Source: Eleusine coracana subsp. coracana (Eukaryota > Streptophyta > Magnoliopsida > Poales > Poaceae). Taken from it: a stretch of DNA of 64,000 bases. The translations under genes were made by a program, and so were the position numbers. Numbering within the stretch: position 1 is the first letter of the stretch; the number at the start of each line of letters is the position of its first letter. The notes under the pieces were generated by a model that was not told where the DNA came from, did not search any database, and was given only the letters and a program-made list of their open reading frames with translations. Of the stretch, positions 47,656-60,152 are shown piece by piece. The stretch is from the NCBI GenBank assembly GCA_032690845.1, contig CM064421.1, forward strand, positions 36,012,963 to 36,076,962, read 5' to 3'.

Positions 47656-48450
47656 CACTACGGGAAATAGGAGGTAGATGGCACACGGTAAAGTCAGAAA
47701 TACTCACGACATAATCTTTGTCATGGATCACACACGGTATACGTCGTACGGCCAAAAAGCCGTCGGTAAAGCAGGCTTTATCGTGAGCTTTTTCTCGGAC
47801 ACACGGCAAACCCTCTATCGTGTGATCTGGCTGTTGCTGTGTGTCCATGATGACGCATGGTAAAAAAAAAGGCGTCGTCACCTGCCAGCTCGATGACGAC
47901 GTGCTTTGCCGTATGGCTGACAGTTCGCACACGGCAAAGCAGACATTGGTTTGTCGTGTGCCGTTGTCATGGCACACGACAAAACACTTGTCATGTGCCT
48001 CGGTCATAGCACACGACAAAACCTTCATCTTTATCGTGTGCCAATGGTTTACACACGGTAAAGATGGTGGGAAAAGAAGAAGAAAAAAAAATATTTTGCC
48101 GTGTGCCAATGGTTTACACACGGCAAAGGTGGTCAGGTGCCTCTCACGTGCTACCTTTACCGTGTGTCTCGGCCAGGTACACGACAAAAATATGTGTTTG
48201 CCATGTGCTATACCTAGGGTACACGGCAAACAGCTAACGACCATCAACTTCTGCCGGGGTGCGTGATAGGCGACTGCCTTTACCGTGTGTGCTACCGGAG
48301 GCACACGACAAAGGCACGGTTTGCCATGTGCCAGTTCTTTGCTGTGGGTTCTCTTATTGGCACACGGTAAAGATTGGGTTTGCCGTGTGCCGAACGAAAT
48401 GCTCACGACAAACCTTATGGCGCACGGCAAATCTTAGGTTTCCCGTAGTG
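47656..48450. mobile_element. Non-autonomous CACTA (En/Spm) element made of inverted motif repeats
   Basis: It starts CACTACGGGAAAT and ends TTTCCCGTAGTG, a 12-bp perfect terminal inverted repeat with the CACTA signature, and is flanked by AGG on both sides (47653-47655 and 48451-48453), the 3-bp target duplication of this class. The 795-bp interior has no transposase. It is built of about 28 copies of a 10-12 bp motif, GCACACGGCAAA and its complement TTTGCCGTGTGC (variants with GGTAAA, GACAAA, CATGTG), mostly in alternating orientation, giving a row of potential hairpins. Such motifs are transposase-binding subterminal repeats in CACTA elements. A 271-codon open frame across it is a by-product of the repeats. 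Confidence 0.92.
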
Positions 48451-48453
48451 AGG

Positions 48454-51400
48454 TAATATTACCTTAATGTTGTTTTAGTTTCTAACCGAGTACACATTTA
48501 TTATTATCTACATACAACACATGCAGAATATTTCAAATTAAAAATGTTGTAATTCATTTGTGCCAGAGACCATGTGTATGAACGTTGTGTCAAGACACCT
48601 CTTGTCCTTGAACATCCAGCCTGCTTATTTTAGTTGTCTACAGGTATTGTCTTTTTCTGCGACAGACCAACAGTGTACTTCTAACAAACTGGCAATTAAT
48701 TAGAAACAGGGAACCGAGAGTGCAGAGCATATGTGTATTCAATTAGCATCACTGCAAGAGAACAATGATGCGCTTTTTGCTTAGGGACCATACACATGTG
48801 TCTACATGCAACAGAACCCTCAAAACCTAAGGGATAGGCGATAGAGAAAAGATTATGGACACAGGGCCCCGCCGGTTCGCAATTTGGTTGGCTTTGCATC
48901 ATGTTTCTCGCGGGCGAGTGACTATAATAATTCCGCGCATACCGGCGCCGGCGCTTTTGTTTCCTCCTCATTGGAAACGCTTTGAGATCGAGGGAGGAGA
49001 GAGGTCAAACGAACACGAGACGAGCTAAGCCGGAATGAAGAGGCGGTTGGGCCTGGCAGCTGCGTGCTAATGATCATGGGACCTCAAAACGATCTCACGC
49101 GCGCTAATCCCGATGGAGGTCGACATTCCCTGCGCTTTTGTTCCCTGGGCGACACGTTTGCAGTGCCTCGCTAGCTCTGAAGGTCACCACGCACTCCAGA
49201 TTAAACTGTACTTAATTCAGTCATGCTGTGGTAGACCCATGTTCTTTTGGGTGGAATGGTGCAGCTTATTAGGAAACATCAGGACAGTAGCGACGTTGTT
49301 ATAGATCACTTTTTCATGTCTCTTTGTGGTTCTTGCTTCTTGTCCGACAGGGGCTAGCCAGATATTTCTGTTTACCTGAAACGGCGTGGTCTTGTATATG
49401 ACTCTTAGAATGCAAGTTCTCTGAGCAAATACAAACAGGCCTTCAATTCTACATCAAAGTTCACCTGCAGGCTGCAGGTTGCAGAGAAAAAATGTTCAGA
49501 GAAGGGGCAGAGCGTGCACGATGTTTGCATCTTCTCAATTGTATATGACATTTAACATATCTATGAGTATGATCTAGCAGACCGTGTTGTCTGGACCATC
49601 CATATATATGAAGTACACAGTACACTAACTTAGCAATCTCCCATAGGAGAAATTTATGATCCATGTGACTGCCACCGTACGCAGCAGCCGATCACCACAT
49701 ATTCCATAAAGCGCTGCGCTTTTTCCATCTGTCATTGCACACTTGGGGCGGTGTTCTTTCTTTCCCCATCTGCATGCGATCGAACAGGAACAGCAGACCG
49801 GTCGATGGATCGATCGGAAAGCTGTAACGGCACGCCATGTTCTTTGTTAAGGCTCTGGTCGATGGATCGATTAATACTTGTCTTCCCTTCGACCAAGCAT
49901 ATAACAGCATCTCCCATAAAAGTGCACTTAACAATAACAGGATAAGCTTAGGCAGCTGTTACGCTTGAGCCGTACACATAGTGTGTGGCCAGTGATTGGT
50001 CGTCCAGGTATATACTAATCATGCTAGCTATTCTCCCAACCAGTGATGCCTCTACGTCTAGCCTCTAGATGAGTACTACAATATGTACTTTAAGTTAGCT
50101 GATCCACATAATTGTATATTCTGAATCTAGAAGAAGTGCAGTATTCTAGTGTACGTATAGTATAATGCAGGGATGACATACATATATACTTGTAAAGCAG
50201 ATGCTGCTGCAGAAGTGTTCGTCGAAGATGAAACGGGGTTCAGGTAAGCCAAGTTGCAACGCTCGATTGGGCCCTGTGTCTGATCGGGCGCCAAACCCTA
50301 CCACCACCAGCTTAGCGGAAACCTCTGAAAGTCGACACGTGTGTGTGTAGCTGCAGCTGATCACTGTCAGATGGACAAAGAGGCAGAGAAGCTTTACGTA
50401 CAAGATACACCACGTACAAGCAGCAGCTAGTACGCACGTCGTCGTCCTTGTACTCGACGTTGGTTAGGCCACGAGGATTTCCACTTGTACGTGCGATCGC
50501 GCATGAACTCGTTCTGACAATTGCCATATGTCATGGGCATGGGCTCATGGCAGAAATGAACCACGGGAACACACGTCGCGACGGGGACGAAGAACATGTG
50601 TAGTGCGAGCAGAGATTGCATTGTTCTGTTTAGTGCTTGTGCCCACTGTTACTAGCACAAAACACAGTTGCAAACAACTTTTTGTGATCAGTGTACATGT
50701 CCCTTGGTAAAATCGGGGATACGATGATGCAGATTTTCAGAAAGCGAGGGTTACAGCAAGAAGCCAAATCAATAGGTTGCTGTTTGCAAACAGTATTCTC
50801 TGCCTTCTTAAAGCGTCTACTACTTAGATTTATTTATTTTTCCATGGAAAGGTTTTCACAGTACATACAGAAGAGGCACATATACAGGCATTATTGGAGG
50901 CTCTAGAAACTGGTTCGTCGTCGTCTCGGAGCGGGACCGGCACGCGGCAGCAAAGTCAAAAGTGGAGCACAGAACTTTCCGACGAGACGGAGATAGAGCG
51001 CGTACTTTTCCGGTGATGTGACGGGCCACGCAACGGATGCTGTTCTCTGCTGCTGTAATTAAGTTGGGTACTTGATCGCAGCTGGATCGGTGAGGGAGAA
51101 AGAGATGCATGAAACGATCCATCCATCCATGGATCGATCAATGGAGCAAAAGAACATTATGGCATGCGTTTCGGAAACAGTACTCGAGTGATGTGTGTGC
51201 ATGTGTTGTTGTGCAAATCAGCTCAGCAGACCTCGATCGCTTTGATTTGTGGCGGCGTGTTGCTTTTATTGGTGGGTCGGCACGACGGACGGCACCGTGC
51301 GTATCTCGGAAATGTTACCTTTCTGCTTAGTTAAATTAATTGACCGTGGAGCATACAACAGTAGTACGTAGTAGTAATCTATTCTGAAAGTTACCAACCC

Positions 51401-54400
51401 ACCATGCTGATTGGGCAAACCGTCGCAATCAGGGTCACTTTACATCATTGGCTTAGTAGTAGTAGTTACCTGACCGGTCATCTGTGGTAATAAACTTTAT
51501 GTCATGCATTAGTTACTGCTACAAAGTAGTAGTAATAACTAGTATGATTTAGACTTCAAATTCAGATATTTAGTTGAGTCACTGTGTGAAACACAGACAA
51601 AATAGTGGATCAGTACTGAACTTTGGATATAGTGTCACACGGTCACTGTACTTAGTAGTAAGAACATAGAGCAGCGAAGTGGGGCGGTGCAGTGCGGATG
51701 GGGACGTCTCGCGTCGCCCATGCACGCCATGGGTCGGTCCGAAAGACCATCGCGATTAACCGGCCCAATCATGAGCTCACGGCATCATTGTTGGTTAGCC
51801 TGCTCCGGCCAGCCCCAAAACGGTGAAGGCCCTGCCGCCCACCACCACCGCCGCAAAAAAAAAAAAAAAATCTAACGTGGCAGCCGGCCCGGCCGCCCGG
51901 GCGCACGCGCACGGTGTGAGTTAACGTCAAGTTGCTTAGCTAGCAAATTAAAACGCAATCCACTCTCTGACGCGTTGAGCTGCAGGTATCGAGCACGGAT
52001 ACGCCGGGCTGCGGCCGTCCCCTCTCTCTCAGTCTCTCTCAAGCTTTCTCTTTGGAAACTGACAGGTTCTCTCAAACGATCCTTTTCGTTTGGTGAGGAA
52101 CTACTAAAGGTGTGCGCAGCAAAGAGAATATATACATGTGTGATGACAGTGTGAGATGGGAGAGACGACCCATCCATCCAACTCCAACCTTGGCGTAAGC
52201 GGCAAAAAGGCTATATAGCAGAGGCGAGGAACAATGCAGGATGTGCAACCTCTCTTCTCTTGGTAAAAGCCTACTAGCGGCTGCATTATGCTACGAGAGG
52301 GGCTATATATGACAGTAACAGTGCACACTGCGTGCGCATGTGTATAACTGGAAGTATGCTCCTCTTGCATCAGCTCCCTCCCCTTGAAGGAAAAGGCTGT
52401 TTTGCCTTTCGTCGTAAAAGTGAATGAAGGCCGTGCTAGCTTATCATCGTCACTAACAGTGTAACGTGCTGAGAATGCTACTAGGTACTGGAGCTTCTTT
52501 TCTAATAACTGAGGAGGAAAACGATCGAACCTGCAGATTGCCTGACAGCAAAAGCGGTTAATTTGGCGGCACGCTAGCCGATACTACGGTAATGTGAGTA
52601 GTATGTATCAGCCAGAATGCTGGCCTGATCTAAGTATATATTTGTAGTCGTAGCTAGTGGAGCGGTGAATTGCAAGGAATCAGGTGATTGCTCAGCAAGC
52701 CGTCGAGAGTTACTATTGTTTTGCTCCGACGCAGGAGGTTGGTGACGCGAAAGGGACTGCACAACACGTTGGGCTACTGATCGATGGGGAAAAAAAAAGT
52801 GCAAAAGGGTAGGTGATGTAGGATGCATAGATAGATAGATATATCGGATTAGATACTTGTGCCACACTCTTACCACTTTTGATGCTTGTAATGTGAGCAG
52901 CAAGCTTCTTCCTTCCTCATCTCTCATTCCTGCACTTCCCTGCTGCATGCATGGTCTGTCGATCCGATCCTTCCAAGTTATCATTACACACTTCCATTTC
53001 ATTCCATTCCCAGGGAATGGAGCACCATGGTCTCTGTGCCTCAATCAAGCTTGTTCAAGCACGTACTGCAAAGGAAAATCATCAGTTACTAAATTAAATA
53101 TAAAATAGTTGCCAATAAGACAGGAATGCCTGAATGCATCAGCGGTAATTAATCAAATCAAACCGAATCGAGCTAATTACTACTGCAAATTCATAAAAAT
53201 GGAATTGTGTGATCAATCGGCAGCGGCGGACAGCTTCTCAATGGCCTTCCTAGAATCAAGTTGGTGCCAGAAATCCCTCCGCGTGTGAATGCGTGGAGCC
53301 ATCGATGGATTTCGTGGACTAATAACCGGCGGAATGATCCTTCATCTCTTCATGGCCTCTGCCAAGTGCCAACATGCAGGTTTCCTGGCCATGATACGCG
53401 TCGGAGACGTACGCTCTACATCATTTCCGTGCAGTGAATTCGGTGGTGGAGATGGACCGATCGCGCGCACGACCGATCGGCATGATGCGTCTGCTCTGTA
53501 ACTCGCTCGCCCTCGGTAGCTGGTTTTCAACTCATTCCGGCAATCTTTTCAACCATGCATATTTACACTACTTTCTCTTTTTACCCCTTTTCTATGGTTT
53601 CCTGAATCTATGATCCCCATTCACACGTACAGCAAAGGGTCTTGTAGTGAAATGATCAGTTAAAAGTGGCATCCGTTGCATCCCACTCCGGGTGCTCCTA
53701 CGATCGATAGCTTCAGCCCTTGTTGCAAGCTGGAATTGCTACCTTTCGTCTCTGGGACTCTTCTATCCGTTAATTATTGTTCCCTGCGAGCAGCTTGATT
53801 TCTGCATTGACGTATATGCTGCCCTTTTGTATCATCATCCTTTCACCGATCTTTTCTGTTATTGTATTAGAGAATAGCCTTGAGTGATTCACTTTTTCTA
53901 TATGTGAGAGAGGAAGAAAAAGGCGGTAACTGAAATATGATCTCAACGATGGGCCTTCGACGGAGTGCTCTGACGGAACTGTGCTACGGGCTCATAGGCC
54001 GAAATGATATGTCCGATGGGCCGCAAAAAATACTGGGCCTAGAACTCACTTTTGCTCCATTCTTTTTTGAGGAAAACTTTTGTTCCATTCAAAAGCAAAA
54101 CAGGTAGGTTCTTTTTCTTTTTTGTGGCAAAACCAAGAGGAAACCGGTATGAAGCTAGCGGCTACAAATTGCGATCTCTATCAGTACCTTGTGCTACAAC
54201 GTAATTTTTTTAAATATACAGGTGAAGTTAAGTCTTAATCTCCGTGTGAAACAAACGGTCGATCGATGCAGCGAAAAATCCACCCCCTCTCTCGGTAGCC
54301 TGCATCGCCAACCAAACCACCCTTATATGAGATGATCCGCGGGCAGAACCAACATCACCGGCAACGCAAAAGTTACAGGACTAGTGGACTACTTATACTG

Positions 54401-57400
54401 TCGTAATATAATAGGTAACGAAAACGATGGACGCTCTATATGAATCAAGTTAGCTGCAGTACGCGGGAAGAGAGAGAAGCGAAGCCGCATCCCATTTTTT
54501 CTGCTGAATATTGAAACGATCGACAGCAGTAATTCTTGCCTCCTTCCGTTCAGGAGCTCATCCATGGCGGCCTCACTGGATCTGGATCGGGGTCGTGCGT
54601 GCCAGGAGTCAATGACAGCAGTAGAGAGAGAGGAATCAATGAGCATCCATCTGAAAGAAGAAGCAGGTGAGGGAGGTGACCCTCATTCAGCAGCAGCAGC
54701 AGCGGTACATGCCAAATCAAGACCTGTGACGAGGACGCATATACTTATCACCGTCACTCCGTCAGCGACGTGATGAACCGACAACCGGGTAGGGATCGTA
54801 CGCACGGCCTCACCCAAGTCAAGCGTATTACTAGTACCAACTGAATCCTTGCTCCTGATGACGAGGCATGGCGCTCATCGAGCAGAGGAGATGATCCACG
54901 GACAAATAGCCGTGTCCTAGTACTGATCCTGTCTGTGAACGAGCTGCTCCATATATAGTTTTCCATGTTAGGAGCCGAGAGCTTTCCAACGACATGCCGT
55001 AATACACGTTGGAGCCTGATTGACATCCCCGTGTGTGCATCGTCGTTGTGTGCATGTGTGTGTTGTGTTGTGGTCCGGGTGCGTGACATATCGCCGTCTT
55101 CGATTAATCATCGCGTGTCTGTTGTTCCAGATGCAACTCAATCGTCTTATCGTGCTCGCGTATCACATCCATGACTCCGAGTTTGAAGCTGCTGTTTGGT
55201 TGGTTGGTATGGTGACGCCGGGTGAACCGGAACATTTCCATTAGAAAGCACGCACGTTGCAGGGCGGCATCGAATGGAATCGATGATCCCCCATTGACCT
55301 TGGACTCGATCGTCAGCAGGTAATAAGCCCATATAAGAATGGCCGCCACGGTTCCATCCTTTTGATTTTCGCAAGCGGAGACAAGCGCAGCTCGTAACGG
55401 AGCGACAAAACAAGTGGCGGTCGAACCGAATCCCCCACCTAATAACCGGACGGCAAGCTAGGCCGGGCAAGCACGTCTTACAAAAGCGGCGATGTGATCA
55501 GCACACATCCACCACCGTCGCGTCGTCGTCGTAGAATATTCAATATTCACGCGCGACTTGCTCGGGAAGACGACGTCACCGCATCGATCAATCGTGTCCT
55601 TGACTCCTCGCCATGGACGGCCCGGATCGATCTATCATGATTCACGACCCCTTCTCCATGTGCCTGGCAGAGGCCAGAAAGAGAGCAAAAATCATGCAGA
55701 TGCTGTGTGCATGGGGTGGTGCTTTGCTTCTACTAGTCCTTTGGGCCAGGAGGGCCCACAATGCATGACTGCCTGCGTGGACCCCACACGGTTTGTTCAA
55801 CCCGAAAGCCGCTTTTAATTTGGCCGCGGAAGGCTTTTCTTTTCCAACCGCGAGAGAGATCACCCCGAGCACCTTCCACACCGCACCGGCTTCTTCTTCT
55901 TCGCTTTATTTGAAGTGGAGCTTCCCCTGAAAAACAAAATAAAAATTGAAGTGGAGCTAGTAGCTTTCCTTCCGTCGCCTTTCCATCCCACCCATGTGGT
56001 GCTGGCTGCTGCTGCAGCGGTATTCTTCTCTCTCGCATTCTCTCTCTCTCTTTGACAAAGATTATGACACGGACTCAATCACTAATCTCTGCGAGTCTGC
56101 GTGGCTCAAGTCTAAAACATACACATGGCATCGGCACGTGATGTGTCGTTGCAGAAAATGAAAAGTCAGTCTCCTGCACGTACAGCTCAGCATGTAACTT
56201 GGCGACCAAGAAAAACGCACCGCCTTTGGGTATGTACCAAACAGGCTCTGAGCGTCTCACATGCATGCCGATTCATTTTAGCGACTCATCCCTCTGACCC
56301 ACACTGGTGTGTGTTCTTTGGGAGGAATAATCGAACAAAAAAAAAGGAACTCATACTATACTGCCTTGTGCCACAAAGCTCAGAGGGAAAAGCAGCTGGC
56401 CGGTTCCATATCTACGTACACATGATTTGCACTCTCCAAATTAAAGCTACTACGTACTAGTACGTGTTTTGTTGTACATAGCTTTTTTGTATACTTTTTT
56501 TCTGGGAGAAGATCAGAGAGTCCTCTAACATATATCTAGAACCTTTTTTGAGACTTAGGATGATTTAATATCACAGGAAGTATGAAGACAGAAGAATCTC
56601 GATGAGCTCCAATTAAAACCATCCTCTGGCTACTTATTAAATTACTGAAAATTTTACTGGCGAGAATGAATGAATGTACTGAAATTCTACTAGGCCACAG
56701 CCGTGCTTGCATACACTGTGTAGCAGCTGGTGACAATGTATCCGGCCCTGGGCGACCATTGATGACGCGGTAGTATTCGGTTTGACGAATGTACAGCTAC
56801 CTAGTACAGGTGTGTTACAGTCACAGTTTACAGTTGCTCTTCAGGCTGCACAAAACGGTGAGTAATCGACAGCCATTTGATCGAAAACTGCATTCCGTGT
56901 CGTCGCACAGCCAAACTCGTACGCGAATTTGTTCATACCTGCGTGAATGCTTTCCTTAAACAGCCGCTGCTGTCTGGCGCTGGGTCTGCCTCTGCAGCAG
57001 CACAGAGCACGCACGTACGAGGACGAGGTCGTCGATCCCGACGAGCGAGAGTACCACCGCACGCAGTAGACTGCTGCTGTTACTGCTAGGCTGGCGTTTT
57101 TTGTTTTTTTTTTTGATAGGTGCTAGGCTGGCGTTGAACGGGAACAAAAGTGGCGCGTAGCGAGGCCAGGCGAGCACACCAATGCAATTGCAAGGAAACG
57201 AAACGGGATGCGGAGGCGAGTGAATTGAAGAAGCAGAGCAAAGAAGAGCATGCGCCCCACCAGCTCTCCCTCCCTCCCTCCCTACCTCTCTCTCACACGC
57301 GCACAAACTACACAAGGGAAGACGAGAGATATCGTCAGTCACCACCAAACGCCGATTAAATTCGCTTAAAAGCGCCCGCCCCAGCCAAACACCGTTCCAT

Positions 57401-57507
57401 TCGATTCCACCGCCGCCACCGGCCCGATCGACTTTCATTTGCACCGCCAACAACGCCTCCTCTCGCTTTGCTTTCGATCGAGCCACCATTACCAAAGATC
57501 TCTCGCG
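48454..57507. other. Nine-kilobase gene-free stretch between CACTA element and bZIP gene
   Basis: No gene I can support. Small items: the 15-bp word GGTCGATGGATCGAT at 49800 and 49857; an A-run near 51856; (CT)n at about 56030-56053; CCTCCCTCCCTCCC at about 57266-57280. I looked for conserved plant microRNA sequences by eye and saw none, and no tRNA-like cloverleaf with a GTTCGAATCC-type arm. The last ~150 bases, CT- and ACC-rich, are probably the bZIP 5' UTR. Confidence 0.4.
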
Positions 57508-59550
57508 ATGAACGCCGACGCGCACGCGCTGATGCAGCACGTGCAGGCCGCGCGGGTGCAGCAGCAGCAGCAGGGGATGCCGATGGCGACGTCCTTCAAG
57601 GGAGAGGCGGCCAGCAGCAACAAGCCGAGGGTGCCGTCGGGCCTGCCGCCGACGCCGCCGCAACCCACCTTCCAGCAGTGCATGGACGTCGACACGGGCC
57701 TGCCGCCGCGCACCACCACCAAGGCGCACCGCCGCTCCAGCAGCGACGTCCCGTTCGGCTACTTCCACCTCCCGCCGCCCAAGGTGGAGGCCGCCGCCGG
57801 CAGCACCAGGGGAGGCGGAGGCGACGCCGACGACCTGTTCACCGCGTACCTCAACCTGGAGGGGTTCAACAACAACTCCGACGGGGACAGCAGCGCCAAG
57901 ACCGGCGGCGCCGACAGCAGCGACAACGAGTCCGAGGAGGGCGCCGGCGGGACCCGGCTCTGGCCCGACGGCGGGATCAAGAGGGGCGCGACGGCCGAGG
58001 GGGAGCCCATGCCGCGACACGCCAGGAGTCTCTCCATGGACAGCTTCATCGGGAAATTCAACTTCTCCGCCGGCGGGACCTCGGCCAACGCCGGCTTGCC
58101 ACCGGGGCCTAACAGGTTCAGCCTCGAGTTTGGAAGCGGCGAGTTCACCCCCGCCGAGATGAAGAAGATCATGGCAGATGAGAAGCTCGCCGAGATGGCC
58201 CTCGCCGACCCCAAGCGCGTCAAGAGGTACCAATAATTTTCATCTCAAACACAATACGCATTCCTCTTCTTATGATCGAACTCGCAATGTCGTTTACTAG
58301 TGATTACAATACAATGTGCTGACAAATGATCGCGCGTTCGCGTATAGGGTGCTGGCTAACAGGCAGTCGGCGGCGCGGTCCAAGGAGCGCAAGATGCGAT
58401 ACATTGCCGAGCTGGAGCAGAAGGTGCAGATCCTGCAGACGGAGGCCACAACGCTCTCCGCCCAGCTCACGCTTCTCCAGGTAGCTGCTGCTTCTAGTTC
58501 ATTTCATTCCCTGCTGCTCTTTCTCCTGCATTTTTTTTACACGACCATTCTCGTTCCTTGTGCGTGCGCGATTAGTGACACTGTTCTTGCACATTTTTTC
58601 TCCCCCTCAACAGCGCGACTCGGCGGGCATCGCCACGCAGAACAACGAGCTCAAGTTCCGGCTGCAGGCCATGGAGCAGCAGGCGCAGCTGCGCGACGGT
58701 GCGTCATTGTCTCATCTCTCTCACCTGCTCATACCTTCTTGCTGTGTCCGTCAACGTTCGATGTGCCAAGCACTAGTAGTCGCAACTATCGATAGTCTTG
58801 TGGATAAGTTAACAAGAAAACTATTTCCCGCTGAACTTGTTGACGTTGACATGTTATCTTGTCCCCTGTTCGTGACTGCTCACGGCTCTGAATCGCGAAC
58901 ACGCTCCTGTTGGCATTTGGAGAGGTAGTCCTTCTGGTAGTTGGGGGTTGGCTATGCTTTCCTATACGATCGCTCCTTGTGCAATACCGGTAGTAGTTAG
59001 CATGTAGTACTAGTGTCCTTGTAAGATGTGCGAGCAATCATCCCGGAAGGAAGATTTGCTTCTCCTTTTTTTAATCACCTGTTCAACCTTTCTCCAGATA
59101 CAATATTTGTGGCGCATTGCGCTAGTCGTTAGCATGTACGAGTGCCTGCATTGTTAGCTTAGTATTCGTGTCTGCCATTAAGCAATGCAGCAGGAACAAG
59201 AAAATGCTAAAATATCAACATGTGCTTCCAAGAAAAGTACTCTGTTATATGAAGTAGCTAAGCTGAATGGTGATTCATGGTTTTGGAGGTTGCTCATCAT
59301 GTTTTTACTGTCTTCTTGAACAGCACTGAACGAGGCACTGACAGCCGAAGTCCAACGCCTGAAACTCGCGACTGCAGAGCTTGGCGATTCGTGCTCGTCC
59401 AACAACCTAGCCCAGCAGATCCAGCTCAATGTTCAGGACCAGATGTTTCAACTGCAGCAGCAGCAGCAGCAGGGTACACCGATACCGTTTTATCAACTGC
59501 AACATCCACAGCAGAGCGGAGCAGCGAAGAACCATGAATCCAAAGAATGA
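57508..59550 (+). CDS. Group I bZIP transcription factor (VIP1/RF2a/PosF21-like)
   Basis: Exons 57508-58226, 58348-58480, 58614-58698 and 59324-59550 (GT-AG introns) encode 387 aa. The basic region and zipper start at about residue 236: KRVKRVLANRQSAARSKERK, then MRYIAELEQKVQILQTEATT; the NRQSAARSK signature with Lys in the N-x7-K position marks group I. The zipper goes on through exons 3-4 (ATQNNELKFRLQAMEQQAQL, ALNEALTAEVQRLKLA). N-terminal landmarks are AHRRSSSDVPFGYF (74-86) and RHARSLSMDSF (170-180), a likely 14-3-3 or kinase site as in RSG/VIP1. The C-terminus is Gln-rich (six CAG codons in a row). Relatives act in osmotic or touch responses, gibberellin control and vascular expression and shuttle between cytosol and nucleus. 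I start at MNADAHAL (57508), the first ATG in good context; an upstream in-frame ATG at 57439 adds 23 unlikely residues. Confidence 0.93.
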
Positions 59551-60152
59551 TCTCTGCTCATCAGAAGAACAATCGATTTAGATGAACTGAAAATTCATTC
59601 GTTACCACCTAACTCATTGGTTTTAAATGTCGTTAATAATCACCTGTAGTTTCTCAGTTGATGAACCTGTTTGTTCTTTCTCTTTTTTCATGTTTTACCT
59701 ATTCTTTGGATGATAAAAGTTGTTGGGGTCACAAAAAAGCTGATGAAACCGTAGCTCATTAGTATTCTTTTGTACTAGTTATATCAATCATTTGTTCGTG
59801 TTTCGTGCTTCTTGTGCCTGAGATCTGAGGATGCAAGTTTTTTTATCAACGCTGAAACACGGTTAGTATATTATGATATTTGTCAGTTTCATTTGATATT
59901 TCATATCTGAGCATGATATTTCGGACACCACCACCTAGATGTGATCTCAATACGTCGAGGGAAGCCACACCACTTTCAAACATTTACACTCAAGAGATGA
60001 TATTTCAGTTTGTATCAGCTTGTACATTGGTAAATCAGAAACAGAATAACCAAAACAGAGCTTAGATGCAACAGCAAATTACACGCTCCTACTACGAAGG
60101 GTGCATGAAAACATATTTGAAATATTTACAAGGAAAGTCGGTTGCTACTAAT
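59551..60152. other. Convergent 3' flanks of the bZIP and FHA genes
   Basis: About 600 bases between two gene ends that face each other. AT-rich with AATAAT/AATAAA-like words, consistent with 3' UTRs and polyadenylation regions of both genes. No other feature seen. Confidence 0.5.

Noticed and set aside
47615..48430. A 271-codon open frame on the minus strand rich in His, Cys, Pro and Arg
   Set aside because: It lies over the CACTA element and repeats because the DNA motif repeats; it also extends past the element border into unrelated DNA.
47656..48450. CRISPR-like regularly spaced repeats
   Set aside because: The repeats alternate in direction, vary in sequence and spacing, and sit between CACTA ends in a plant genome.
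54564..54773. A 69-codon frame starting MAASLDLDRGR as a small gene
   Set aside because: Short, no conserved motif, no splice or promoter support, and overlapping frames of equal quality nearby.
57439..57507. Upstream in-frame ATG for the bZIP protein
   Set aside because: It would add 23 residues without resemblance to group I bZIP N-termini, and it lies in what looks like 5' UTR.
56956..58233. A 425-codon open frame opposite the bZIP gene
   Set aside because: Antisense to a GC-rich coding exon and to its 5' UTR; Gly/Val/Arg-biased composition only.
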